Part shown: one piece after another, positions 35,580 through 43,485 of the stretch
Position numbering within the stretch: position 1 is the stretch's first letter
Layout of the letters: each line of letters starts with the position of its first letter
Assembly: GCA_947498815.1 (NCBI GenBank)
Contig: CANMLU010000006.1
Span: forward strand, 1-64,000
From: an uncultured Aquimarina sp.
Lineage (GTDB): Bacteria; Bacteroidota; Bacteroidia; Flavobacteriales; Flavobacteriaceae
DNA length: 64,000 nucleotides
Direction: 5' to 3'
Made by a program: the position numbers and the translations under genes
Notes under the pieces: generated by a model
Databases searched by the model: none
What the model saw: only the letters and a program-made list of their open reading frames with translations
Told to the model about the DNA's origin: nothing

Positions 35580-36881
35580 TTAGTCCTTTAAAGGTAGCTC
35601 TTTTAACACATTGATTGTATTCTCCTGTTTAATGAGTTCAAAATGATCAAACAATTCATCATCAAGAGAATATGCCTTAAAATTTAGAGTGTTTTTATCG
35701 ACTGTAATAACTTGATATAGTTGAATATTTTCTCCTTTTTTATCCATCCAAGGGTGATCACTCAACGAATACATCTTTCTACCACTTACAGAAACCACAT
35801 AGGTAGTACCCGAGTTTTCATTCCATTTTTCCAATCCTGAGTTCACTTTATTTCCACGCCCATACACATGATCATGGCCTTGTAATACAAGATCTACATT
35901 ATACTTATCAAATAATGGCTTCCAGTATTTTAAAATATCTTCATTAGCTCTTCCTCTGGCAGCCGAAATCACTGGATGATGAAAAAAAACAATGGTCCAT
36001 TGTTGTTTATGTTCTGTCAACACTTTTTCTAACCATGGTGTTTGTTTTTTGATATCCTTATTAGAATCCAAACAAATCATTCTACTGTTAAGATAATCCT
36101 GATAGTAAGTACGATCTTTAAAGCCTTTGGGGCCATTATCTGGAAAGTTAAATTGAGGATCCCAAAGATTGCTAATACCAACTTTATGATTTGTACTATC
36201 TTTTACATACTCATGATTTCCTAAAGTTGCTATTGTTGGTATCATCTTCGGGATAAAACCACTGGCTTCAAACCATTCACCCCATTCATAATTATTTTGA
36301 GAGTGGTTAATTAGGTCTCCAGCATGCAAAGCAAACCGAGCATCTGGAGCTTTTTTAAATGCTCCTCTTATCGCCTTGGACCATAAAGAAAAAATATCAT
36401 TTTGAGCATCTCCCAAATATAGGAACTGAAACGGTTTTTCAAACTTTTCTTCAGAAGTTTTAAATTGTATCCACTCACTCCAATACATTCCATTACCTAC
36501 TCGATAGGCATATAGAGTCTTGGGGGTTAGGGTATCAAATTTTACATGATGGTAAACCACCTGTTCTTCTTCAATCGAAGTTATTTTGGTAGTTATTGAA
36601 GTCTTGTTTATAGCTTTTTCATGGTAATCAAATTGCTTTTCTACTTTGGCTATCTGCGCGATTCCATTGATTACAGAAGCATCTGTTCTCCAGGTAATCA
36701 TCATCTCACTAGATGGATCTTTGGTAAGTGTAAGTAGTATCCTGTCGGGTCTAGCTGATGCTTTATAATCTATATGCCGCGTTTCTGGCGCGAGGTTTTT
36801 TTCTAAAGCCTGGGTGTACCCCATATTCACCATAAATAAAAGCGAAAGGAATATACTTATATGGATCAATGATATTTTCAT
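35580..36881 (-). CDS. Secreted purple acid phosphatase-like metallophosphoesterase
   Basis: I chose ATG 36881 (MKISLIHISIFLSLLF, signal ending GYTQ) over 36935. An N-terminal fibronectin-III-like domain (PSSEMMITWRTDASV, KTLYAYRVGNG) precedes a calcineurin-type phosphoesterase with all metal motifs: YLGDAQND, FALHAGDLINHS, TLGNHEY, FFHHPV and LQGHDHVYGR. This is the plant/bacterial purple acid phosphatase layout. The presence of a phosphatase inside a carbohydrate locus is unusual and may indicate a phosphorylated substituent or simple phosphate scavenging. Same strand and close spacing to the GH36-like gene. Confidence 0.85.
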   Translation of the reverse strand: MKISLIHISIFLSLLFMVNMGYTQALEKNLAPETRHIDYKASARPDRILLTLTKDPSSEMMITWRTDASVINGIAQIAKVEKQFDYHEKAINKTSITTKITSIEEEQVVYHHVKFDTLTPKTLYAYRVGNGMYWSEWIQFKTSEEKFEKPFQFLYLGDAQNDIFSLWSKAIRGAFKKAPDARFALHAGDLINHSQNNYEWGEWFEASGFIPKMIPTIATLGNHEYVKDSTNHKVGISNLWDPQFNFPDNGPKGFKDRTYYQDYLNSRMICLDSNKDIKKQTPWLEKVLTEHKQQWTIVFFHHPVISAARGRANEDILKYWKPLFDKYNVDLVLQGHDHVYGRGNKVNSGLEKWNENSGTTYVVSVSGRKMYSLSDHPWMDKKGENIQLYQVITVDKNTLNFKAYSLDDELFDHFELIKQENTINVLKELPLKD

Positions 36882-37051
36882 GAGACTGATAAATAAAAAA
36901 AGGAAAGAGAAGTCCAAAAAGTTCGTATGACGCAATCAACAACAATCTACTTAATAATTATTATCAAAAACTTAACAACGTCTTACTTTTCCCTCATTTT
37001 GGACCTCCCTTTCCGGGGCATGTAATTGAAAACAAACTTACACTTTGATTA

Positions 37052-38710
37052 TTATCTTATAGTTCCGTCAGGGTTTTTTACCCATCCCACGGTCCAGTCT
37101 CCAGCTTCATTTTCTACTGCACCTACATAGGTTACAGAAGTAAAAAATGCATCTATAGTACTAGGATCATGGTTTTCTTTAGCGGTAACTGTTGCATCTG
37201 GAATAAAATCACCAACTCCAATACCCGGAATACTTTCAAAAACAGGTACATCTATGGTTCCACCCATTCCATCATCTATTGTATCAAACGTACCGGTCCA
37301 GTTATTAAAGAATGGATTTTGAAAAACATCACTACCATCTATGTATCCTTGAAAAACATTAATAATTTCAGGCGTTGGAACATTTTCAGCGTCTATTTTT
37401 CTATCATCTCTGAAAGTTTGAGAACCTATATCGAATACATAGCCATAGGCAAATATTCCAGGCCCATCTAAAGTTTCTCCAACAGGGTATTTATTTGCTA
37501 CACGAACTCCTCTTTTAGGGAAATTTGCTATAATCGTATTATAAACTCTTCCATCAGCTCCAGTTCCATTTCCTGTTTGAAAACGCATTCCATAAATATC
37601 ATCAAGAGTCTCATCGCTACCAGGCCCTACTATTGTAAAGTTGGATACAACTGGTGTTGAGGGCACCTGTATTTGCAAGGCATGTTTATCATCTAAAGCC
37701 TCTGTTAATACGGCAATACCAAATTGGATTTTACCAGCATATGAATCACCAAGTCTAAAGCTCTCATCATCACTGTTTGTGGCTACAAGATATTTAGCAT
37801 TTACATTTCCATCGGTGATATAAATACCTTCATCTGCTGCCCAAAAGGATTGTATATATTCTAGGGTATTAGAATCATCAAGATTTACCAATCTTATACC
37901 ATCAGAAGCATATTCGGTTCTTAGATACTGTATAGTTCCTCCAGTAAATGGTGTACCTACTTCGCCTACAGTAAGTTTGCTCCAATCATTTGGCTCAGGT
38001 TCTCCTGTTAAGGAAGTAGTTGGTGTCATTACAACAGGATTTGTTGATGTGCCAATTATAGACAGATTTGCTCCCGGTAATACTTTAATTTCTACAGGTA
38101 AATCTGTAGCTTCAACTGGTTTTTTCATATACACCGTTACTCCTTCTTGTATCGTAAGAGTACTTCCTGCATCAAATGATAATGTTTCAGACAAATAATA
38201 ATCTCGATTAGCCGCAAGAGTAATCTCACCAGTTACAATTGCATCTGTAGGGATCGTAACATTATAAAGGGATTCTGTACCGACATCGATTGTATCATAT
38301 ATAGCTGCGCTTACAGTAAGGCCAACTCTTTGAGAATCCTGCCCTGCACTATCGCCTAAAGCAAACTCGTACGCAAATTCCTGACCTTCATTGGCATCTG
38401 CGGGTAGAATTTGTGTGTCATAAGTAAATGTGCTTGCAGTTGCGTTTAACGGTACCGTTTCTAATACACCACCATTAAAATATACAATCAATTCTTTGTT
38501 ACCACCAGGTGCGTTAAGTGTAAATGTTACGCTAAAGGCTTCTCCTGATTTCCCGACAATTGAAGTCTCTCCGTCAATACTAATTGTTGGTGCAGCAGGA
38601 GTTTCGCCACCACCACCATCATCATCACTACTACAAGCGACTATAAACGTTAACATCAAGATTCCTAAGAAAATTGTTTTGTTAGTAATGAGTTTAATAC
38701 ATGTTTTCAT
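37052..38710 (-). CDS. Beta-helix-type surface lipoprotein B, 552 aa
   Basis: Lipobox cysteine (TFIVACSS) followed by an acidic-glycine stretch (DDDGGGGE), typical of surface-exposed lipoproteins. An Ig-like domain occupies about residues 35-140, then repeated short strands with TLTIQEGVTVYMKK, NWSKLTVGE-type turns and TIQYLRTEYASDGIRL indicate a right-handed beta-helix. It ends VGWVKNPDGTIR. It is a diverged paralog of the next gene (similar order and identical DGTIR end). Pairs like this accompany TonB receptors of the Xanth-Caul type. No catalytic signature is seen; glycan binding in place of SusD is inference. Confidence 0.7.
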   Translation of the reverse strand: MKTCIKLITNKTIFLGILMLTFIVACSSDDDGGGGETPAAPTISIDGETSIVGKSGEAFSVTFTLNAPGGNKELIVYFNGGVLETVPLNATASTFTYDTQILPADANEGQEFAYEFALGDSAGQDSQRVGLTVSAAIYDTIDVGTESLYNVTIPTDAIVTGEITLAANRDYYLSETLSFDAGSTLTIQEGVTVYMKKPVEATDLPVEIKVLPGANLSIIGTSTNPVVMTPTTSLTGEPEPNDWSKLTVGEVGTPFTGGTIQYLRTEYASDGIRLVNLDDSNTLEYIQSFWAADEGIYITDGNVNAKYLVATNSDDESFRLGDSYAGKIQFGIAVLTEALDDKHALQIQVPSTPVVSNFTIVGPGSDETLDDIYGMRFQTGNGTGADGRVYNTIIANFPKRGVRVANKYPVGETLDGPGIFAYGYVFDIGSQTFRDDRKIDAENVPTPEIINVFQGYIDGSDVFQNPFFNNWTGTFDTIDDGMGGTIDVPVFESIPGIGVGDFIPDATVTAKENHDPSTIDAFFTSVTYVGAVENEAGDWTVGWVKNPDGTIR

Positions 38711-38740
38711 ACTATATGGGTTTTTGTTTTTATTAATAAA

Positions 38741-40342
38741 TTACCTTATGGTTCCGTCTAAGTTTTTGAACCAATCACCTTCTGTAGTCCAGTCGTTGGC
38801 AGCACTTTCTATAGCACCGATATATGATGCGCTTGTAAAGAAACTACCAAGACTTGATGAATTAAATGGTGAGGTTTCTGAACCTACAAAATTCGTTAAA
38901 GAAATTCCCGGAACCGGGTCTTCTGTTACATTAAAAGTACCGGCAGCAAAGAAATCTGCATCTTCGTCATAGTTATCGAAATTGTTAAACGAGCGTACAT
39001 TTTCAAAAATCATATCGACTCCCAGGACTTCGGTTGCAAGATCTTCTACTCGAGCACCGTCATTTGGAAATTCAGTAATTATAGCATTCTGAAAAGTGCC
39101 TATGGCACCGGTTCTAAAACGTACTCCTCTTCGTGTTCCGTTATCAACGACGTTTCCGTTTCCTATACATGTTACATTAGCAATTGTAAAGGTAGTTCGA
39201 GGTTCTATCAATGGGTTATCTGCGTCGCTACGCATTTCTACAGATCTTGCTATGTTCCAGAATGGACTAGGAGTCGTAGTGGACTGCACATCGGTTTGAA
39301 AAACCCAGAATTGTCCTTTACCCTGCCAACCGTCACCGGCCCATAACGCATAACCTCCATGGCCAATTGCCGATAAATATTTAAGATTTACACGTCCGCC
39401 TTTTAATCTAAAAGATATATTACGGTTTCTGAAAACTTGTATGTGATCTACTTGAGTAGCAGACCCTACACCAAAAAATTTAAAGGCGTGTACATCATTA
39501 TCTACGTTACCAGCATACTCACTGCGTATATATCGCAACACACCAGAATTATCATTTGGTTCATTACCTCCGTATCTAAATCCTCCATCGAGAATAACAG
39601 CTCCCTTATTTGAAGGCGCCTTACCGTATAGTATTACTCCTCCCCAATCGGCAAATGTCGGGGTTTCGCCTTTTAATAATTTATCACTAGTAAATAGTAT
39701 AGGAGTATCAGCAGTTCCTTCGGCCATAATTTTGGAGCCTTGTGTAATTACTAACCTTGATGTTTTATCCTGAGTATCGAAAGTTTTAAAGTATACTTCG
39801 GTTCCCGCTTCTATAGTAAGTGTGCTATTTCCTTCAACAGAGAAAACACTATCAACAACGTATTTATTGACTGCTTCCATAGTATAATCTTCATCCAATT
39901 GACCTTTTATTCGTATCACATCGGTACCATTTACAACTTCAGCGATTTCTTCAAAAGTAGAATCTACTATGAGTTGTATCTGTTGACTTGTTTGCTGATT
40001 TTCCTGATCAGTTAGAACAAACCTGAATACAAAGGTCGAGCCAATTGCTGTATCTTGTGGTATCGTATATTCAAATAAATATGAAGCGCTAATTTCATCT
40101 GTAAAAGAAACGATCTCTATAAGTACATTATCTTGGAAAACTTCAAAACTCTGCAAACCATTCGCAGATTGCAAGTTGAATCCTTGAAAAATCTCATTCC
40201 CTGGTTTTTGAGTAACGACTTCAATTAACTCATCTTGGGTTTGTATTGATGGACCAGGAAGTATAAGATCTTCTTCATTACTCTGGCATGCGAATACCAA
40301 TATGGTTAAGAATAATATATATATATATTTTAATGATTTCAT
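38741..40342 (-). CDS. Beta-helix-type surface lipoprotein A, 533 aa
   Basis: Lipobox (ILVFACQS, Cys19), an Ig-like part to about residue 130, then a beta-helix with TLTIEAGTEVYFKT, DTPILFTSDK, FADWGGVILYGKAPSNKGA, FRYGGNEPNDNSGVLRYIRS and a SYIGAIES-type C-terminal block ending NLDGTIR. The WGGVILYGKAP and DNSGVLRYIR motifs recur in flavobacterial proteins encoded next to TonB-dependent receptors. 26 bases after the receptor gene and 30 bases before its paralog, so one transcript. Likely surface component of the uptake complex. Confidence 0.75.
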   Translation of the reverse strand: MKSLKYIYILFLTILVFACQSNEEDLILPGPSIQTQDELIEVVTQKPGNEIFQGFNLQSANGLQSFEVFQDNVLIEIVSFTDEISASYLFEYTIPQDTAIGSTFVFRFVLTDQENQQTSQQIQLIVDSTFEEIAEVVNGTDVIRIKGQLDEDYTMEAVNKYVVDSVFSVEGNSTLTIEAGTEVYFKTFDTQDKTSRLVITQGSKIMAEGTADTPILFTSDKLLKGETPTFADWGGVILYGKAPSNKGAVILDGGFRYGGNEPNDNSGVLRYIRSEYAGNVDNDVHAFKFFGVGSATQVDHIQVFRNRNISFRLKGGRVNLKYLSAIGHGGYALWAGDGWQGKGQFWVFQTDVQSTTTPSPFWNIARSVEMRSDADNPLIEPRTTFTIANVTCIGNGNVVDNGTRRGVRFRTGAIGTFQNAIITEFPNDGARVEDLATEVLGVDMIFENVRSFNNFDNYDEDADFFAAGTFNVTEDPVPGISLTNFVGSETSPFNSSSLGSFFTSASYIGAIESAANDWTTEGDWFKNLDGTIR

Positions 40343-40368
40343 TTTTTTAGTATTAGTAGGTTTCCAAT

Positions 40369-43224
40369 TTATAAGGTATAACTAACTCCGGCTCGAGTAG
40401 ACCAACCAAAGTATGCTCTTCGTGTTAATCTACTTTCATCTCCTTGATATCGTATTGTAGGTTCGTTGCTAAGGTTTATGCCTTCAATATAAAACCTAAG
40501 GTGTTTACCGATTTTCAATGAAGCATTAGCATCTATCTGAAGACGGTCATCTTGAGCAAAATCTTCTTCGCCTCTACTACCCAGAGCGGTTAAGAAACTA
40601 CCGTTATAGTTAGCAGAAACTCTAGCCGAAAATGCCTTATAATCAAATGCCAAAGCTGCATTAAAGGTATGGTCTGCTTGTCCTGGCAGCTTAAGGCCAT
40701 CTCTACCCTGTATTGAAGCGTCCGAATAGGTATAGGTATAATTCCCTTCGACATTAAAACTTTTAAGAAATCCAGGTAAAAAGCCAAGTGTACGGAAGAA
40801 ATTAAATTCTAACCCAGCTATAGTAGCGGTTTCACCATTTTGTTGCTGTCTGAAATCGAAGTTGTCTGTTCCTGGGTATCCGGGGAAATCGCCATCTAAC
40901 TGAAGAATTCTTCGTTGGAACTCGAATTTATCAATACTTTTATAAAAACCTCCTAATGAAATAACACCTACATCTTTAAAATAGTGTTCAAGCAGAAGAT
41001 CAACATTGAGAGCTTCTGCAGGTTGTAAATCAGGATTTCCTAATCGTAAGGTAAATTGATCATCATCCTGATCTGCAAACGGTACTACATCTGTAAAATT
41101 AGGTCTTGCATAGTTAAACACGGTAGAAAAACGCAACGATGTGTAATCTGTAAAATTGTATTTGAGATGTACGTTGGGAAGAAAGAAATTATATTCATTT
41201 CCTCCGCTAATAGGTTCTCCTGCTACATTAAACCCTTGTTTGCTTACTTCAAAAGCATCATACAAAACTTCATTATATTCGTATCTCAATCCGGCCAACA
41301 CCATTAGCTTTTCAAATTGAATTTTTCCCATAGCATATCCAGAATATATGTTTTCTTCGGCTTCAAAAGTACCATTAAGTGATACTCTTAATGCCTCTGA
41401 TATTACACCTTCAGAAGAGAATAAGAATCTACTATTAGTATTGAGAACGTTTCGATATTCATCGGCACCTATTAATGGGCCAAAGCGATAATCACTATAG
41501 AGGTAATCCGTATTTTCTACACCAGAAAGAGACCGTAAGAAAAACTCTTCTTCCCTAATAATATCATTAGGATCGTTTACGACAAAAGTCCTATCCACTC
41601 TAGATCTGTCATTGGATTGTGTTCGATATTTACCTCCTATTTTTATAATTCCAGGGTTTCGACTTAGTTGAAAATGTTTAGTAATATCAAGTTTCCCCAC
41701 CATGTTGGTTGCATCATTTCTTTCAAAATCTTCTTCAAATCGTCTTGGATTACTATACAAAAAAGGATCAGAAACATCTGGATCATTAACCGAAAGGCGA
41801 AAATTTGGTTCTTCTCCATAAATTCCCAATGGGTTATCGGCTATTACCGTAATATCTATATCACTAGCAAAATCACCACGCTCTGCAGTGAACCTACGTT
41901 CGGAAGTGGTATAAAAACCTTTCCAATCAATATCCCATGTTCCTAATGTATGCGCTCCTTCAAGATTAAAGGTGCTGTTCTCTTTTAATTCATTAGATAT
42001 TAGAATATCACGTCGTACCCTTGCTCTTGTTATAGAATCAATTGATTGATACGTTCCTCCACCATCAAACTGGCTATCAAAACGGAAACGATTACGAACA
42101 TCATCATCTTCCCGGCGGCTATACATATAATTAAATATAATTCTGTTATTAACATCGAACTTATAATCTATAGTTGCTGTAGCACCGTATCGAGATCGTT
42201 CGTTTTCTGTAAGTCTGTATTGATAATTATCTATTATGAATAATGTATCCTGTACATCTTGAACAATCGCTTCATCCCAAATGGCATCGGTTCTATGTTC
42301 TGAGTTATTGGAGTTAAACATACTACCTCCCAGTATAATACCCAGTTTACCTTGCGGTACATTATCTGTTTTAAAGAAACGTTTGTCAATTCTAAGTCTG
42401 TTTAAAGCGTTTAATCCGTTTGATATTTGGTTATACCCAAATCCAGATTCTGCTTTTAATCCTAATTCATATTTTCTGGCAACAGCCGTTCTTAAATTAA
42501 CTATGCCTCCAATCGCATCACCGTCCATATCTGGTGTTGGCACCTTGGTTACTTCCAGAAAAGCTAACTGATCAGCAGGGATTAAATCCAGTGATTCTGT
42601 ACGAGACGATTGCTCTCCTGCAACCTGTACACTTGGAATCTGTTCTCCATTAACCTGAATAGTAGTATAATTAAGAGGAGTTCCTCGAATACTCACCGTA
42701 GATCCCTCACCCTTATCACGAGAAATATTAACTCCCGAAACTCTTTGCAAGGCTTCAGCCACATTTAAATCAGGGAAACGACCAATAAGGTCTGATGATA
42801 CTACAGTTTTAATATTATCAGCAGTTCGTTGTAAGTTCAATGCTTTGGATTTTCCTTCAACAGTACCTATAATTACTACTTGGTCCAATTGTGCTGTATC
42901 AGCATTTAATATGATATTACCAACATTGATTTCTTTGTCTGTAAGTTCTATCCCAAATGTTCTTGTGGAAAAACCAATATAACTTACTTGTACAGTAGCT
43001 TTCCCATCCATTTTGGTTCTAATCACAAACTCTCCAAATGCATCGGTGACTACTCCCGTAACATTGGATCCGGAGCCGTCTAATAAGACAACTGTAGCAC
43101 CAAACAACGGATAATTTGCATCGGGATCAATCACCGTTCCTCTAATTACTTTAGATTCTTGTGCATAAAACGAAACAATAGTAAAAAACAAGAACAAAAA
43201 GGTAATATTAGGTTTTCTTTTCAT
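40369..43224 (-). CDS. TonB-dependent outer membrane receptor (TonB-Xanth-Caul type)
   Basis: Outer membrane transporter of 951 residues. Signal peptide (FTIVSFYAQ), then a carboxypeptidase-regulatory-like domain (GTVIDPDANYPLFGATVVLL), plug domain with NVAEALQRVSGVNISRDKGE and VSIRGTPLNYTTIQVNGEQIP, and a 22-strand barrel ending with the aromatic VSYTL. The plug details match the TonB-Xanth-Caul family rather than SusC, and no SusD gene is present. It imports oligosaccharides from the target polysaccharide, powered by TonB. A 13-base tandem repeat lies in its upstream region. Confidence 0.9.
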   Translation of the reverse strand: MKRKPNITFLFLFFTIVSFYAQESKVIRGTVIDPDANYPLFGATVVLLDGSGSNVTGVVTDAFGEFVIRTKMDGKATVQVSYIGFSTRTFGIELTDKEINVGNIILNADTAQLDQVVIIGTVEGKSKALNLQRTADNIKTVVSSDLIGRFPDLNVAEALQRVSGVNISRDKGEGSTVSIRGTPLNYTTIQVNGEQIPSVQVAGEQSSRTESLDLIPADQLAFLEVTKVPTPDMDGDAIGGIVNLRTAVARKYELGLKAESGFGYNQISNGLNALNRLRIDKRFFKTDNVPQGKLGIILGGSMFNSNNSEHRTDAIWDEAIVQDVQDTLFIIDNYQYRLTENERSRYGATATIDYKFDVNNRIIFNYMYSRREDDDVRNRFRFDSQFDGGGTYQSIDSITRARVRRDILISNELKENSTFNLEGAHTLGTWDIDWKGFYTTSERRFTAERGDFASDIDITVIADNPLGIYGEEPNFRLSVNDPDVSDPFLYSNPRRFEEDFERNDATNMVGKLDITKHFQLSRNPGIIKIGGKYRTQSNDRSRVDRTFVVNDPNDIIREEEFFLRSLSGVENTDYLYSDYRFGPLIGADEYRNVLNTNSRFLFSSEGVISEALRVSLNGTFEAEENIYSGYAMGKIQFEKLMVLAGLRYEYNEVLYDAFEVSKQGFNVAGEPISGGNEYNFFLPNVHLKYNFTDYTSLRFSTVFNYARPNFTDVVPFADQDDDQFTLRLGNPDLQPAEALNVDLLLEHYFKDVGVISLGGFYKSIDKFEFQRRILQLDGDFPGYPGTDNFDFRQQQNGETATIAGLEFNFFRTLGFLPGFLKSFNVEGNYTYTYSDASIQGRDGLKLPGQADHTFNAALAFDYKAFSARVSANYNGSFLTALGSRGEEDFAQDDRLQIDANASLKIGKHLRFYIEGINLSNEPTIRYQGDESRLTRRAYFGWSTRAGVSYTL

Positions 43225-43259
43225 TTTTTTGATTTAGGTTAACATTATAAAAGAATCTT

Positions 43260-43285
43260 TACATAATTCTTGTACATAATTCTTA
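43260..43285 (-). repeat. Two tandem 13-base repeats upstream of the receptor gene
   Basis: TACATAATTCTTG followed directly by TACATAATTCTTA, 35 bases upstream of the receptor start. It lies in the 261-base gap between the GH2 gene and the receptor, which is otherwise without a gene. A regulatory role is possible. Confidence 0.5.
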
Positions 43286-43485
43286 TGGCTTATTAGATAT
43301 ACTTTAAAACTTCTTCCCCATGTCTTGAAGTAAACTCTTTGGTAAAGTTGTTATAAAAGAATTAAAACGGTAAGGTGTATATGTGTCAAAAGCACGGTGT
43401 TTTTGTAACATTTATAGGAATATTGTTAATTTAAACTTAATTTAACAAAAAAATATTCTTTTTTTTACATTTTACACAACATGTA

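Noticed and set aside
38430-38972. 180-codon + strand ORF across the two beta-helix genes
   Set aside because: It spans the junction of two well-supported minus-strand lipoprotein genes and shows no protein family features.
37052-40342. The two beta-helix lipoproteins as polysaccharide lyases
   Set aside because: Lyases often have beta-helices, but no catalytic Lys/Arg/His pattern of a known lyase family was seen and no unsaturated-uronate enzymes are present.
40369-43224. Calling the receptor SusC
   Set aside because: Plug motifs fit the TonB-Xanth-Caul family and there is no SusD partner gene.
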